47,212 nucleotides of DNA from Candidatus Accumulibacter appositus (GTDB taxonomy: Bacteria; Pseudomonadota; Gammaproteobacteria; Burkholderiales; Rhodocyclaceae), in the NCBI GenBank assembly GCA_000585055.1, contig JEMX01000029.1, positions 26,760 to 73,971 of the forward strand, written 5' to 3'. Shown here piece by piece: positions 18,680 to 27,809 of this stretch. The notes beneath the pieces were generated by a model. It made no database searches. It was not told the origin of the DNA and worked only from the letters and a program-made list of their open reading frames with translations. How positions within the stretch are numbered: the stretch's first letter is position 1; every line of letters starts with the position of its first letter. The position numbers and the translations under genes are program-made.

Positions 18680-19186
18680 ATGAACACATTCAAGCGCACT
18701 CTCGCCGTTTTCCTCGCCACCAGCAGCATCGCCCTGGCCGTCCCGCTGGCCGCCAATGCAGGCCCGATGATGGGCGGCGGCATGGAAGGCGGTTGCGGCA
18801 AAGGCGGGTCAGAAATGCGTGGCGGCCAGCGCGACGACCTGCCGCGGATGATGAAGAAGCTCGACCTGACCGCCGAACAGGAAGCGCAAATCAAAGAGCT
18901 GCGCAAGCAGGACGGCGAGCTGATCAGCGAGAAGTACCAGAGCATGCGCGACAGCCGTGCGCAACTGCACGAGATGCAGAAGAAAGGAGATTACGACGAG
19001 GCCAAGGTCAAGGCACTCACCGAGCAGGGCGCCCAGGCAATGGCCGAAATGGCGCAGCTGCGGGCACGCCAGCATCATCAAATAATGGAAGTCCTCACCC
19101 CCGAGCAACGCCAGAAGTTCGCGACGCAGCGTGAAGAGATGATGAAGCGCTGGGAGAAGAAGCGCGGCGAGAAGCCTGCGGCCTGA
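18680..19186 (+). CDS. Spy/CpxP-family periplasmic protein
   Basis: A 168-residue exported protein. The signal peptide spans about residues 1-25 (MNTFKRTLAVFLATSSIALA, cleavage near AANA-GP). The mature part begins with a Met/Gly-rich stretch (GPMMGGGMEGGCGKGG), which might bind metal. The helical domain carries the two LTxxQ-type repeats of the family: LDLTAEQEAQIKEL and VLTPEQRQKFATQREE. Such proteins act as periplasmic chaperones and as inhibitors of a Cpx-type sensor. It is divergent from the CpxR/CpxA-like genes and preceded by CpxR boxes. ATG at 18680 follows AAGGAG; an upstream in-frame ATG at 18641 would put 13 polar residues before the signal peptide. Confidence 0.88.
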   Translation: MNTFKRTLAVFLATSSIALAVPLAANAGPMMGGGMEGGCGKGGSEMRGGQRDDLPRMMKKLDLTAEQEAQIKELRKQDGELISEKYQSMRDSRAQLHEMQKKGDYDEAKVKALTEQGAQAMAEMAQLRARQHHQIMEVLTPEQRQKFATQREEMMKRWEKKRGEKPAA

Positions 19187-19234
19187 TCTCGCGGCGCATG
19201 GCCAGCCGCGCGCCTGGCGCGCAGCTGGCCAAAC

Positions 19235-19352
19235 GTTCATGACACGTGGAGACACCCCAAATCATGAAAGTCATGGCCGTCCCCTTCCCCTGGCCCTTCT
19301 CGCGCAAGGGGAAAAAGGAGGTTCGCGAGTCGCCTACGCGACTTTCACGGTA
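19235..19352. repeat. Dispersed palindromic repeat, long form (copy A)
   Basis: The left arm runs from TTCATGACACGTGGAGACA to ATGAAAGTCATGG, flanked by near-palindromic GTCATGAC ends. The right arm has a GGGGAAAAAGGAGG stretch and the GAGTCGC-N4-GCGACTTTCAC hairpin. It is the same two-part layout as the copies at 25055 and 30561. It fills the gap between the convergent Spy/CpxP-like gene and leuA. Confidence 0.85.
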
Positions 19353-19364
19353 AGCACTAGGCCA

Positions 19365-21071
19365 TTACGCCGCTTCTTGCTGCGACCGCCTGGGCAGGCT
19401 GGCCTGCATGCGGTTGATGCCGGTGATCACCGCCCGTAGTGAGGCGGTGACAATATTCGTATCCACCCCGGCGCCGTAGAACTCGCTCCCCCCACCGGCC
19501 ACCGGTGCTACTTCGATGAAGGCGCAGGCCCGCGCGTTGCCCCCCTCGCCGCTGGGACTCATCGCACGTTCTTCGTAACTGCGCACCTGAATATCGATAC
19601 CGACCCTCTGGAAGGCATTGACTGCCGCGTCGATCGGGCCATTGCCGGTACCGGTCAGCACCTGCGGCACACCATCGATATCGACATTGAGCCGGATGCC
19701 TTGCCCATTGCCGCCGCCATGCTCGAAAAGATGGTGCTCACGATAGCGTACCGGGTCCACGCCATCGATATAGGTCGCCGAGAACAGATCCCAGATGGCG
19801 GCGGCGCTCATCTCGCCGCCATGCTCGTCGACCTGCTGCTGGACGACGCCCGAGAACTCTACCTGAAGGCGGCGCGGCATGACCACCCCGTATTCGGCTT
19901 CAAGCAGGTAGGCGATGCCACCCTTTCCGGACTGGCTGTTGACCCGGATCACCGAGTCATAGCTGCGCCCGACGTCGGCCGGGTCGATCGGCAAATAGGG
20001 AACATTCCAGAAACCATCGCGCGGCTCGAGCGCAAACCCCTTCTTGATCGCGTCCTGATGCGAGCCCGAAAAAGCCGTGAACACCAGATCGCCGACGTAG
20101 GGATGACGCGGGTGGATCGGCAACTGACTGCACTGCTCGAAAGTACGCGCAACGGCGTTGATGTCCGAAAAATCGAGCCCGGGCGCAACGCCCTGGGTGT
20201 ACAAGTTGAGCGCCAGGGTCACCAGGTCGACGTTGCCGGTGCGTTCACCGTTGCCGAACAGGCAGCCCTCGACGCGCTCGGCACCGGCCATCAGGGCGAG
20301 TTCGGCCGCGGCCACGGCGGTGCCGCGGTCGTTATGCGGGTGCAGACTGATGATCACGCTGTCGCGCCGTTCGAGATGGCGGTGCATCCACTCGATCTGG
20401 TCAGCGTAGATGTTCGGCGTCGCCATCTCGACGGTGGTCGGCAAATTGAGGATCACCTTGTCATCCGGCGTCGCGCCCCAGGCCGCGGTGACGGCATTGC
20501 AGACTTCGAGCGCGAAATCGAGTTCGGTGGCGGTGAAGGTTTCCGGGCTGTATTCGAGCACCCATTCGGTTTCCGGCGCCTGCGCGGCCAGCTCCCTGAT
20601 CAACTTCACTGCCGACACCGCCATGTCGATCACTTCTGCCCGGCTCATCTGGAAAACCGTCTCGCGGAAAGGCTTGGAGGTGGCGTTATAGACATGCACG
20701 ATCGCCCGCCGCGCGCCCTTTACTGATTCCATCGTCCGCCGGATGAGGTGCTCGCGCGCCTGCGTCAAGACCTCGATGCTCACGTCGTCGGGAATGTGCC
20801 CGCCATCGATGAGGCTGCGCACGAAGTCGAAGTCGGTCTGCGACGCCGACGGGAAGGCTACCTCGATCTCCTTGAAACCGATCGCGCAGAGCATCGCGAA
20901 CATGCGCGTCTTGCGTTCGGCATTCATCGGCTCGAAGAGCGACTGGTTGCCGTCGCGCAGATCGGTGCTCATCCAGATCGGCGGCTTGCTGATCGTGACA
21001 TTCGGCCACTGCCGGTCGGCGAGAGCGACCGGGGGGAAAGAGCGATACTTGCTGGCGGGATTGGACAACAT
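19365..21071 (-). CDS. leuA: 2-isopropylmalate synthase, long (LeuA2) type
   Basis: First committed step of leucine synthesis: acetyl-CoA plus 2-oxoisovalerate. The 568-residue length and the N-terminus ([20 protein letters not shown]) match the long LeuA2 form rather than the ~510-residue form. The TIM-barrel catalytic part (~30-310) includes [29 protein letters not shown] and the metal-ligand [12 protein letters not shown]. The C-terminal regulatory domain (~440-560) with [17 protein letters not shown] is where leucine feedback acts. GAGGAG lies eight bases upstream of the ATG. It is divergent from an Lrp-family gene, which may regulate it. Confidence 0.95.
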   Translation of the reverse strand: MLSNPASKYRSFPPVALADRQWPNVTISKPPIWMSTDLRDGNQSLFEPMNAERKTRMFAMLCAIGFKEIEVAFPSASQTDFDFVRSLIDGGHIPDDVSIEVLTQAREHLIRRTMESVKGARRAIVHVYNATSKPFRETVFQMSRAEVIDMAVSAVKLIRELAAQAPETEWVLEYSPETFTATELDFALEVCNAVTAAWGATPDDKVILNLPTTVEMATPNIYADQIEWMHRHLERRDSVIISLHPHNDRGTAVAAAELALMAGAERVEGCLFGNGERTGNVDLVTLALNLYTQGVAPGLDFSDINAVARTFEQCSQLPIHPRHPYVGDLVFTAFSGSHQDAIKKGFALEPRDGFWNVPYLPIDPADVGRSYDSVIRVNSQSGKGGIAYLLEAEYGVVMPRRLQVEFSGVVQQQVDEHGGEMSAAAIWDLFSATYIDGVDPVRYREHHLFEHGGGNGQGIRLNVDIDGVPQVLTGTGNGPIDAAVNAFQRVGIDIQVRSYEERAMSPSGEGGNARACAFIEVAPVAGGGSEFYGAGVDTNIVTASLRAVITGINRMQASLPRRSQQEAA

Positions 21072-21244
21072 GACGGCGACTCCTCGGGGTTCGGGTGTTG
21101 AATCTGATGACCGACATGGTAAGGAAAAGCCGCCCGCAGGTGCTTGCGTATTAACGCTCCAAACAAGGCCTTAGAGAAACAATATTGCGTACACAATCAT
21201 CTAACGGCATTAAAATTGCGCCATCCCTTCAACGGAGCAATCTC

Positions 21245-21733
21245 GTGAACCTCGATCGCTACGACTGGCTGATTCTGCGCGTCCTCCAGGAAGACGGCCG
21301 AATCAGCAATCAGGAACTCGCCGACCGCATCGGCCTTTCCCCCTCGCCCTGCCTGCGGCGGATGCGCGCACTCGAGGAATCAGGGCTGATCACCGGCTAT
21401 CGCGCGCTGCTCGACGCCAAAAAACTCGGCCTGTCGCTGATGGCGCTGATCTCCATTTCAATGGACCAGCACACCCCCGAGCGCTTCACCAGTTTCGATG
21501 CCGCCATCGCCGAAATCCCCGAGCTGCTGGAATGCCTGCTGATCACCGGCCAGGACGCCGACTACCAACTCAAGGTGGTGGTCAAGGACATGGACGCCTA
21601 TCAGGAGCTGCTGCTCAATCGCCTCACCCGCATCCCGGGCGTGACCGGCGTGCATTCGAGTTTCGTCCTGCGGCGGGTGCTTGATCGAACGGCCTTGCCG
21701 CTGGCAATGCCGGCCAATTTCCTGACGAGTTGA
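21245..21733 (+). CDS. Lrp/AsnC-family transcriptional regulator
   Basis: A 162-residue feast/famine regulator. The N-terminal helix-turn-helix spans about residues 2-60 (LDRYDWLILRVLQEDGRISN, QELADRIGLSPSPCLRRMRA) and the C-terminal RAM ligand-binding domain runs from ~65 to 150 (CLLITGQDADYQLKVVVKD, GVTGVHSSFVLRRV). GTG at 21245 is the preferred start: it follows CGGAGCAATCTC and the product then begins at the conserved LDRYD. It is divergent from leuA with a 173-bp shared control region, which suggests amino-acid-dependent control of leuA, as for other Lrp-type genes. The effector cannot be told from sequence. Confidence 0.9.
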   Translation: MNLDRYDWLILRVLQEDGRISNQELADRIGLSPSPCLRRMRALEESGLITGYRALLDAKKLGLSLMALISISMDQHTPERFTSFDAAIAEIPELLECLLITGQDADYQLKVVVKDMDAYQELLLNRLTRIPGVTGVHSSFVLRRVLDRTALPLAMPANFLTS

Positions 21734-21883
21734 GGAGGGGACAGGGGCAGCACTGGTGGTGGCGCTACACCAGCGTGTTTCTGCGATGACGGCTGTTGGT
21801 CTATGATCATTGTCGGAGGCGCCGCCGGCGCCGATTCAATCACGATTTCTTGTTCAACCAGAGTGTTGTTGGAGGATTGCAAA

Positions 21884-22171
21884 ATGGCCAACGAAGGCTA
21901 CCACGAACCAGTTTCCGAACTGAGCGACGAAGCACGCGACATGCATCGGGCCATCGTCTCGCTGATGGAGGAGCTTGAAGCAGTGGACTGGTACAACCAG
22001 CGCATGGATGCCTGCAAGGATGACGAGCTGCGCGCCATCCTCAAGCACAATCGCGACGAGGAAAAGGAACACGCGGCGATGGTTCTCGAATGGATCCGCC
22101 GCCGCGATGCGGCCTTCGACAAGGAATTGCGCGATACCCTGTTCACCGACAAGAAACTCGATCACGACTGA
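21884..22171 (+). CDS. Encapsulated-ferritin-family (EncFtn-like) protein
   Basis: A 95-residue, two-helix ferritin-like protein. It has the EncFtn pattern throughout: HRAIVSLMEELEAVDWYNQR and AILKHNRDEEKEHAAMVLEW, in which Glu 30, Glu 60 and His 63 correspond to the Glu 32, Glu 62 and His 65 ferroxidase ligands of Rhodospirillum rubrum EncFtn. In that family the protein makes ring-shaped decamers that oxidise Fe(II) inside an encapsulin shell. Here the protein stops at LFTDKKLDHD with no C-terminal encapsulin-targeting peptide, and no shell gene lies on either side. The ATG has GGAGG eight bases upstream. The next gene, a flavin disulfide reductase, starts 62 bp downstream on the same strand and could be a redox partner; that is inference. 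Confidence 0.88.
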   Translation: MANEGYHEPVSELSDEARDMHRAIVSLMEELEAVDWYNQRMDACKDDELRAILKHNRDEEKEHAAMVLEWIRRRDAAFDKELRDTLFTDKKLDHD

Positions 22172-22233
22172 TCGTTGGCCCGCTCGCCAGCCTGCCAACG
22201 ACGCGGCGCCAGCTTCCTGGGAGGGACCGGCGA

Positions 22234-23649
22234 ATGGAAAAGACCCTTGACGTCATCATCATCGGTGCCGGCTCTGCCGGCCTCGCCGCCTTGCGTGAAG
22301 TACGCAAGCGTACCGACAGCTTCCTGCTGATCAACGACGGCGCCTACGGAACGACCTGCGCGCGGGTCGGCTGCATGCCATCCAAGGCGCTGATCGAAGC
22401 CGGCAATGCCTTTCATCGCCGGCACAGCTTCGACGCTTTCGGCATTCGCGGCGCCGCCGCGCTGAGCATCGATGTCGCGGCGGTGATGCGCCGCGTGCGT
22501 GCCCTGCGCGACGATTTCGTCGGCGGCACGCTGAAGGCCAGCGACGACTTGGGTGAGCGCAGTCTGCCCGGCCGCGCCAGGCTGATCGATGCGCAGACGG
22601 TTGCCCTCGGCGACCGCCACTACCACGCCCGGCGCATCATCATCGCCAGCGGCAGCCAGCCGGTGATTCCTGACGCCTGGCGCGCCTTTGGCGAGCGCAT
22701 CGTGACCACCGACACGCTCTTCGAACTGGAAACGCTGCCGCGCCGGATGGCGGTCGTCGGCCTCGGCGCGATTGGCGTCGAGATCGCGCAGGCACTGTCG
22801 CGACTGGGCGTCGAAGTCACCGGCTTTGGCGGCAACCCAAGGCTCGCCGGCCTGAGCGACGACGCCGTCGATGGGGCTTTGCGGGAAGTGCTGCACCAGG
22901 AGTTCGCTTTTCACACCGGCACCAGCGCTGAATTGGCGCCAGCAGGCGACGGCATCGAAGTGCGCAGCGGCGCCGTGCGGGTCATTGCCGACCGGGTGAT
23001 CGCCGCCATCGGCAGACGCCCGAACATCGCCGGCATCGGCCTGGAAACGCTCGGCGTCCCACTCGACGCCCGTGGCATGCCGCCGGTAAATCCGAACACC
23101 CCGCAGATCGCCGACCTGCCCGTCTTTCTGGCCGGCGACGCCAACGGTCGGGCAGCCTTGCTGCACGAGGCCGCGGACGAAGGCCATATCGCCGGCATCA
23201 ACGCCACGGCCACCGAGCTGCGCTGCTTCCGTCGCCGAATACCACTGGCGATCGTCTTCACCGACCCCAACATCGCGATCGTCGGCCAGCGCTTTGCCGA
23301 ACTCGACGCGGCCGAAGTAGTGATTGGGCAAGCCAGTTTCAAGCGCCAGGGCCGGGCACGAACCGCCGAGCGCAACAAGGGCGTGATGCGCCTGTATGCC
23401 GACCGCAACAGCGGCCGCCTGCTCGGCGGCGAGATGTGCGTACCTGCCGGCGAACACATGGCACACGTTCTGGCGCTGGCCATCGAACGCGAGCTGAGCG
23501 TGCAGGAGCTGCTGCGCCTGCCCTTCTATCACCCGGTACTCGAGGAAGGCATGCGCAGCGCACTGCGCGAATTGTCGGCGCAGCTACCCGCGGGCAGCGA
23601 CTCCGACCTCGCTTCCTGCGGTGCGTATCAGGCCGAGGCACTGGACTGA
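22234..23649 (+). CDS. Dihydrolipoyl dehydrogenase-like flavoprotein
   Basis: A 471-residue class I pyridine-nucleotide disulfide reductase. FAD-binding [12 protein letters not shown] near the start, redox-active disulfide in TTCARVGCMPSKALIEAG (C-x4-C), NAD(P)-binding GLGAIGVEIAQALSRLGVEV, the second FAD motif VFLAGDANG, and the C-terminal dimer domain with the His-Glu pair in FYHPVLEEGM. The subfamily lies apart from the Lpd of 2-oxoacid dehydrogenase complexes, since no E1 or E2 gene is present; the physiological substrate is therefore open. It lies 62 bp after the EncFtn-like gene, so supply of electrons to stored iron is conceivable. The ATG follows GGGAGGGACC; an open frame extending upstream into the ferritin gene is not a credible start. 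Confidence 0.88.
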   Translation: MEKTLDVIIIGAGSAGLAALREVRKRTDSFLLINDGAYGTTCARVGCMPSKALIEAGNAFHRRHSFDAFGIRGAAALSIDVAAVMRRVRALRDDFVGGTLKASDDLGERSLPGRARLIDAQTVALGDRHYHARRIIIASGSQPVIPDAWRAFGERIVTTDTLFELETLPRRMAVVGLGAIGVEIAQALSRLGVEVTGFGGNPRLAGLSDDAVDGALREVLHQEFAFHTGTSAELAPAGDGIEVRSGAVRVIADRVIAAIGRRPNIAGIGLETLGVPLDARGMPPVNPNTPQIADLPVFLAGDANGRAALLHEAADEGHIAGINATATELRCFRRRIPLAIVFTDPNIAIVGQRFAELDAAEVVIGQASFKRQGRARTAERNKGVMRLYADRNSGRLLGGEMCVPAGEHMAHVLALAIERELSVQELLRLPFYHPVLEEGMRSALRELSAQLPAGSDSDLASCGAYQAEALD

Positions 23650-23743
23650 AGCCCGCCGCGCCGACAAGCCGCAGACAGCGGATTGACCGCACGCCGCCAG
23701 CGACGATATGGTGTGCAAACCCCCACCGACAGGAGAACCCGCC

Positions 23744-24373
23744 ATGCTCTTCCATGACTGCAATTTTGCCCCCAGCCCGCGCCTGGTACGCGTGTTCATC
23801 GCCGAAAAGGGAATCGCTATCCCAAACTGCGAGGTCGACCTGCGCAACGGCGAACACCTCGCGCCGGAATTCCGGGCGGTCAATCCCTACTGCACCGTGC
23901 CGGTACTCGAACTCGACGACGGCACGCGGCTGACCTCGACGCAGGGCTGCTGGCGCTACCTCGAGGAGACGGTTCCCAATCCACCGCTGCTCGGTTCGAC
24001 GCCGACCGAAAAAGCGCTGATCGCCGACCTGCTGTGGCATATCGAAACGGATGGCTGGCAGGCAGTGACCGAGGCGATACGCAATACGCTACCGGGGATG
24101 AAGGACCGGGCATTGACCGGTGCAGAGAACTACGCACAAATCCCGGCGCTCGGCGAACGCGGCAAGCTGCGCGGCGAACGCTTCCTCGCCCAGCTCGACA
24201 AAATGTTGGCCGGACGCGACTACCTCGCCGGTGATCGCTACAGCGCCGCCGACATCATGGCCATGGTGCTGGTCGATTTCGCCGGCTGGCTGAAGATCGC
24301 GCTGCCAGCTGACGCCGCCAACGCCCAGCGCTGGTACGCGGCCGTCAGCGCCCGGCCAAGTGCCAAGCTGTAA
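23744..24373 (+). CDS. Glutathione S-transferase family protein
   Basis: A 209-residue cytoplasmic protein with the GST layout. The N-terminal thioredoxin-like domain (1-80) shows SPRLVRVFIAEKGI, VNPYCTVPVLELDDG (with the cis-Pro of the glutathione site) and TSTQGCWRYLEE, where Ser-Thr replaces the usual E-S before the helix. The C-terminal helical domain has the DYLAGDRYSAADIMAMV capping motif. AGGAGA lies nine bases before ATG 23744. Detoxification or thiol chemistry is expected, substrate unknown. It follows the flavoprotein by 94 bp on the same strand. Confidence 0.88.
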   Translation: MLFHDCNFAPSPRLVRVFIAEKGIAIPNCEVDLRNGEHLAPEFRAVNPYCTVPVLELDDGTRLTSTQGCWRYLEETVPNPPLLGSTPTEKALIADLLWHIETDGWQAVTEAIRNTLPGMKDRALTGAENYAQIPALGERGKLRGERFLAQLDKMLAGRDYLAGDRYSAADIMAMVLVDFAGWLKIALPADAANAQRWYAAVSARPSAKL

Positions 24374-24549
24374 AGCTGCCAAGGTTTGCGCACAGGCGAG
24401 CAGCGCGGCCTCGCCCCGCTACAATTCGCCCTTTTCGCGCGACCCGCGTCGTCACTGATCGCCCCTCCTTGCCGCTTGTCGGCGGCAGCCCGCCGCCGAC
24501 ACCCTGCTAGACCGGCGGCTGTCGATGCCGTGAACGCTTCGGAGCCTGT

Positions 24550-25053
24550 ATGGACATTCTCATCTCCCCCGTAACCGCCGCCGATGTCGAAGCGGTTGCC
24601 GCACTCGCGCGCCGCGTCTGGCAGCACACCTACCTGGGAATCATCAGCCAGCAACAGATCGACTACATGCTCGAACAGCGCTACCGAACGCAGCTGGTGA
24701 ACGAGGAACTGCGCATGGACACCATATGGTGGGATCAGCTGCGCATTGATGGCCAGTTGGCGGGCTTCGTCTCCTGCCTGTTGACCGGCACGCCCGGCGA
24801 AATGAAGCTCGACAAGCTCTACGTCGACCCGCAGCGACAGCGGCTCGGAATGGGTCGGCGCCTCGTCGATCAGGTGCTTGCACGAGCGCGGGCAGCAGCT
24901 TGCCAAACGCTGATCCTGGCCGTCAACAAGGGCAACGAGAAGGCCATTGCCGCTTACCGCAAACAGGGCTTCGCCGTCCGCGACTCGGTCTGCGTCGATA
25001 TTGGCGGCGGATTCGTGATGGACGACTTTATAATGGCACGCTCATTGCCATAA
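24550..25053 (+). CDS. GNAT-family N-acetyltransferase
   Basis: A 167-residue single-domain acetyltransferase. The acetyl-CoA-binding motif is seen as LDKLYVDPQRQRLGMGRRLV (Q-x-x-G-x-G), followed by the AVNKGNEKAIAAYRKQGF segment that closes the fold. The N-terminal part (IISPVTAADVEAVAALARRV, ending near QQIDYM) resembles the RimI/YhbS-like group. Substrate not predictable. A GGAG lies just upstream of the ATG. The stop codon abuts copy B of the dispersed repeat, which may serve as its 3' end. Confidence 0.87.
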   Translation: MDILISPVTAADVEAVAALARRVWQHTYLGIISQQQIDYMLEQRYRTQLVNEELRMDTIWWDQLRIDGQLAGFVSCLLTGTPGEMKLDKLYVDPQRQRLGMGRRLVDQVLARARAAACQTLILAVNKGNEKAIAAYRKQGFAVRDSVCVDIGGGFVMDDFIMARSLP

Positions 25054-25054
25054 C

Positions 25055-25265
25055 GGTCATGACAGGTCACAAGACACCTCAGATGAAAGCTATGACCGCC
25101 CTTTTCTTGCCCTGCAGTGGGGATTCCGGCTTGCACGCCGGAATCGTTCGCCGGGCAGGGAGCATGCTCGTTCGCCGGGCAGGGAGCATGCTCCCTGAAT
25201 TCCCCGCCTCACCCCGCGAGGGGAGAAGGGAGCTTCGTGAGTCGCTTGCGCGACTTTCGCATTAA
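25055..25265. repeat. Dispersed palindromic repeat, expanded long form (copy B)
   Basis: The left arm (GGTCATGACAGGTCAC to GATGAAAGCTATGACCG) and the right arm (GGGGAGAAGGGAG, then GAGTCGC-N4-GCGACTTTC) match the other long copies. Between them lie an extra hairpin (GATTCCGGC at 25122 with GCCGGAATC at 25137) and an exact 24-bp tandem duplication. It begins right after the GNAT stop and ends 26 bp before dapF. Confidence 0.82.
25145..25192. repeat. Exact 24-bp tandem duplication inside repeat copy B
   Basis: Copies at 25145-25168 and 25169-25192 are identical. Non-coding. Confidence 0.95.
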
Positions 25266-25291
25266 GGCCCGCCGCCGGATCCTGAACACCC

Positions 25292-26122
25292 ATGAAACTG
25301 AGCTTTGTCAAAATGCACGGACTCGGCAACGACTTTGTCGTGCTCGACGGCATTCGGCAGTCAATTGAACTGGCGCCGGCACAACTGCGCTTGCTCGCCG
25401 ACCGCCACTTCGGCGTCGGCTGCGACCAGATCCTGCTCGTCGAAGCAGCCCGCCAGCCGGGCGTCGATTTCCGCTACCGCATCTTTAACGCCGACGGCGG
25501 CGAAGTCGAGCAGTGCGGCAACGGCGCGCGCTGCTTCGTACGTTTCGTCCATGAGCAGGGGCTGAGCGCGAAGCGCGAAATCCGCGTCGAAACGATGAGT
25601 GGGATCATCGTCCCGCATCTCGAGGACGACGGCACGGTGAGCGTGGACATGGGGGTACCGGTCCTGGCGCCAGCAAGAATCCCGTTCATCAGTGCCAGCG
25701 ATGATCTACTGCAGACGCTGCGCATCGCCGACCATGAAATTGCCATCACTGCCGTCGGCATGGGTAATCCGCATGCCGTGCAGGTGGTCGACGACGTCGC
25801 TACGGCAGCGGTCGAACAGCAGGGACCACTGATCGAAAAACACCCCTGCTTCCCGCAGCGCGTCAATGCCGGCTTCATGCAGGTGCTCGACCGGCAGGCG
25901 ATTCGCCTGCGTGTTTTCGAACGTGGCGCCGGCGAAACCCTGGCCTGCGGCACCGGTGCTTGCGCCGCCGTCGTTGCCGGCATCAGCCGCGGCCTGCTCG
26001 CTTCGCCGGTAAGCGTCGAAATGCGCGGCGGCTCGCTCAGCGTCGCCTGGAATGGCCCCGGCACCTCGGTGCTGATGACCGGCCCCGCAGTCACCGTATT
26101 CAAGGGAGAAATAGAAGTATGA
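25292..26122 (+). CDS. dapF: Diaminopimelate epimerase
   Basis: Converts LL- to meso-diaminopimelate for lysine and peptidoglycan. The 276-residue protein has the two pseudo-symmetric halves with one catalytic Cys each: [12 protein letters not shown] (residues ~72-83) and [13 protein letters not shown] (~217-229). The N-terminus ([20 protein letters not shown]) is exactly that of the family and fixes the start. Its stop overlaps the start of the DUF484 gene (ATGA), and xerC follows: the dapF-DUF484-xerC order is widespread in proteobacteria. Confidence 0.97.
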   Translation: MKLSFVKMHGLGNDFVVLDGIRQSIELAPAQLRLLADRHFGVGCDQILLVEAARQPGVDFRYRIFNADGGEVEQCGNGARCFVRFVHEQGLSAKREIRVETMSGIIVPHLEDDGTVSVDMGVPVLAPARIPFISASDDLLQTLRIADHEIAITAVGMGNPHAVQVVDDVATAAVEQQGPLIEKHPCFPQRVNAGFMQVLDRQAIRLRVFERGAGETLACGTGACAAVVAGISRGLLASPVSVEMRGGSLSVAWNGPGTSVLMTGPAVTVFKGEIEV

Positions 26123-26772
26123 AATCCAGCGAAGTCGCAGAGTACCTGCACAGCAATCCACAGTTTTTCGAAGAGCACTCGGACCTGATGAGCAATATGG
26201 TCGTTCCGCACCCGCACGGCGGGCGAACAATCTCGATCACCGAGCGCCAGATGCTGGCGCTGCGCGACAAGAACAAGCAGCTCGAAAGCAAGATGGGCGA
26301 ACTGCTGCAGTTCGGCGAGGAAAACGACGCCATCAGCGAAAAGATGCACCGTCTGGCGGTGGGCATGATCGCCGCCAACAGCTTCCAGTCGGTCCTGCAC
26401 ACGCTCAACTTCCACCTGCGCGACGACCTCGCCGTTCCGCACGTCGCCGTGCGCCTCTGGGATCGTCCCGCCGAAAGCGAAGAACTCCCTGAATTCACCG
26501 AAGTCAGCGAGGAACTGCGGGCGCTTGCCGAGACCCTGGCGCAGCCCTACTGCGGGTCGACCGCCGGCTTCGAGACCTCATCATGGTTTGGCGAAGCCTC
26601 CCTGCATATCCGCTCACAGGCCTTGATCGCCATGCGCAACGGCGGCGGCACGATGGGCATGATCGCCATGGGCAGCGAGGATAACGAACGCTTCTACAGC
26701 GGCATGGGCACCATCTACCTCGAACGCCTCGGCGAAATGGCCTCGGCAGCGCTGGCACGCGTCCTGCGCTGA
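26119..26772 (+). CDS. DUF484 family protein
   Basis: A 217-residue protein of the DUF484 family, always found next to xerC and dapF in proteobacteria; function unknown. The N-terminus is the helical [20 protein letters not shown] segment, followed by a coiled coil (about residues 45-85, [20 protein letters not shown]) and a GAF-like C-terminal domain (95-215), with [20 protein letters not shown] near the end. No catalytic residues are known. It is translationally coupled to dapF by a four-base overlap and precedes xerC by 26 bp. Confidence 0.9.
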   Translation: MKSSEVAEYLHSNPQFFEEHSDLMSNMVVPHPHGGRTISITERQMLALRDKNKQLESKMGELLQFGEENDAISEKMHRLAVGMIAANSFQSVLHTLNFHLRDDLAVPHVAVRLWDRPAESEELPEFTEVSEELRALAETLAQPYCGSTAGFETSSWFGEASLHIRSQALIAMRNGGGTMGMIAMGSEDNERFYSGMGTIYLERLGEMASAALARVLR

Positions 26773-26798
26773 GCGCTGAAAACAGAGCATCGCGCGCA

Positions 26799-27788
26799 GT
26801 GTCCCTGTCCGCAGCGTCCGCCGCCGCGGCCGGCGAGCGCCAGGGCAGCGTCAGCGCCTACCTCGACGAACTGGCACAGCAGCGGCGGCTGTCGCCGCAC
26901 ACGGTCGACAACTACCGGCGTGATCTGCAGTCGCTCTGCCGCCTGATCGGCGAGCTGCGAGGCGTGCCGGGCGCCGCCGGCGACGCAGCACCGCAAGACA
27001 CCTGCGCCGACCTGGCCTTCGAGGCCATCCAGACGCATCACATCAGGCGCTTCGTCGCGCAACTGCATGCGCAAGGCCTGGGCGGCCGCTCGCTCGGGCG
27101 CACACTCTCCGCCTGGCGCGGCTTCTATCGCTGGCTCGGACAACGAGGGGCGGCAACCCACAACCCCGTCGATGGTCTGCGGCCACCGAAAAGCCCCAAG
27201 GCGCTGCCGAAAACGCTTTCGCCCGACGAAGCCAATCGGCTGCTCGAAACCGCCGACGAAAGCCTGCTGGCGATTCGCGACCAGGCGATGTTCGAGCTCT
27301 TTTACTCCTCGGGCCTGCGCCTCGCCGAACTCGCAGCCCTCGATCTGTCCTGCCTCGAAGACCTGCTGGCCGGCGAGGTACGGGTCCTCGGCAAGCGCAG
27401 CAAGCTGCGCATCGTCCCGGTCGGCAGCAAGGCCAGGGAAGCGGTCGCGACCTGGGTCGAACAGCGCCATCGGCTCAGCGGCAGCGACGAAAGCGCGCTC
27501 TTCGTTGGCCAGCGCGGCCAGCGACTCGGTGTACGCATGATCCAGCTGCGACTGGCGCGACGTGCTCTGGCGCAAGGCCTGCCAGCGCGTGTCCACCCGC
27601 ACATGCTGCGCCACTCCTTCGCCTCGCACGTCCTGCAATCGTCGGGCGACCTGCGCGCAGTCCAGGAAATGCTCGGCCACGCCAGCATCGCCTCGACACA
27701 GGTCTACACCCACCTCGACTTCCAGCACCTGGCAGCGGTGTATGACAAGGCGCATCCGCGCGCCAAAAGGAAACAGGAACCCGAGTAG
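26799..27788 (+). CDS. xerC: Tyrosine recombinase XerC
   Basis: With XerD this recombinase resolves chromosome dimers at dif. N-terminal SAM-like core-binding domain (~20-120) with LSPHTVDNYRRDLQ; catalytic domain with Arg in SSGLRLAELAAL, Lys in LGKRSKLRIVPVG, HMLRHSFASH (His and Arg), LGHASIASTQ (second His) and the nucleophile in VYTHLDF. All six active-site positions are present. It begins with GTG at 26799; the 329-residue length is a little above the usual ~300 because of an Ala-rich N-terminus and a short insert (RGVPGAAGDAAPQDT) between helices of the first domain. It is convergent with DUF2784, 21 bp apart. Confidence 0.93.
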   Translation: MSLSAASAAAAGERQGSVSAYLDELAQQRRLSPHTVDNYRRDLQSLCRLIGELRGVPGAAGDAAPQDTCADLAFEAIQTHHIRRFVAQLHAQGLGGRSLGRTLSAWRGFYRWLGQRGAATHNPVDGLRPPKSPKALPKTLSPDEANRLLETADESLLAIRDQAMFELFYSSGLRLAELAALDLSCLEDLLAGEVRVLGKRSKLRIVPVGSKAREAVATWVEQRHRLSGSDESALFVGQRGQRLGVRMIQLRLARRALAQGLPARVHPHMLRHSFASHVLQSSGDLRAVQEMLGHASIASTQVYTHLDFQHLAAVYDKAHPRAKRKQEPE

Positions 27789-27809
27789 CCTCCCCGCGGG
27801 GTCGACTCA

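Noticed and set aside
22162..23532. 456-codon minus-strand frame opposite the flavoprotein
   Set aside because: The plus strand encodes a full disulfide reductase with all motifs; the minus frame is its antisense.
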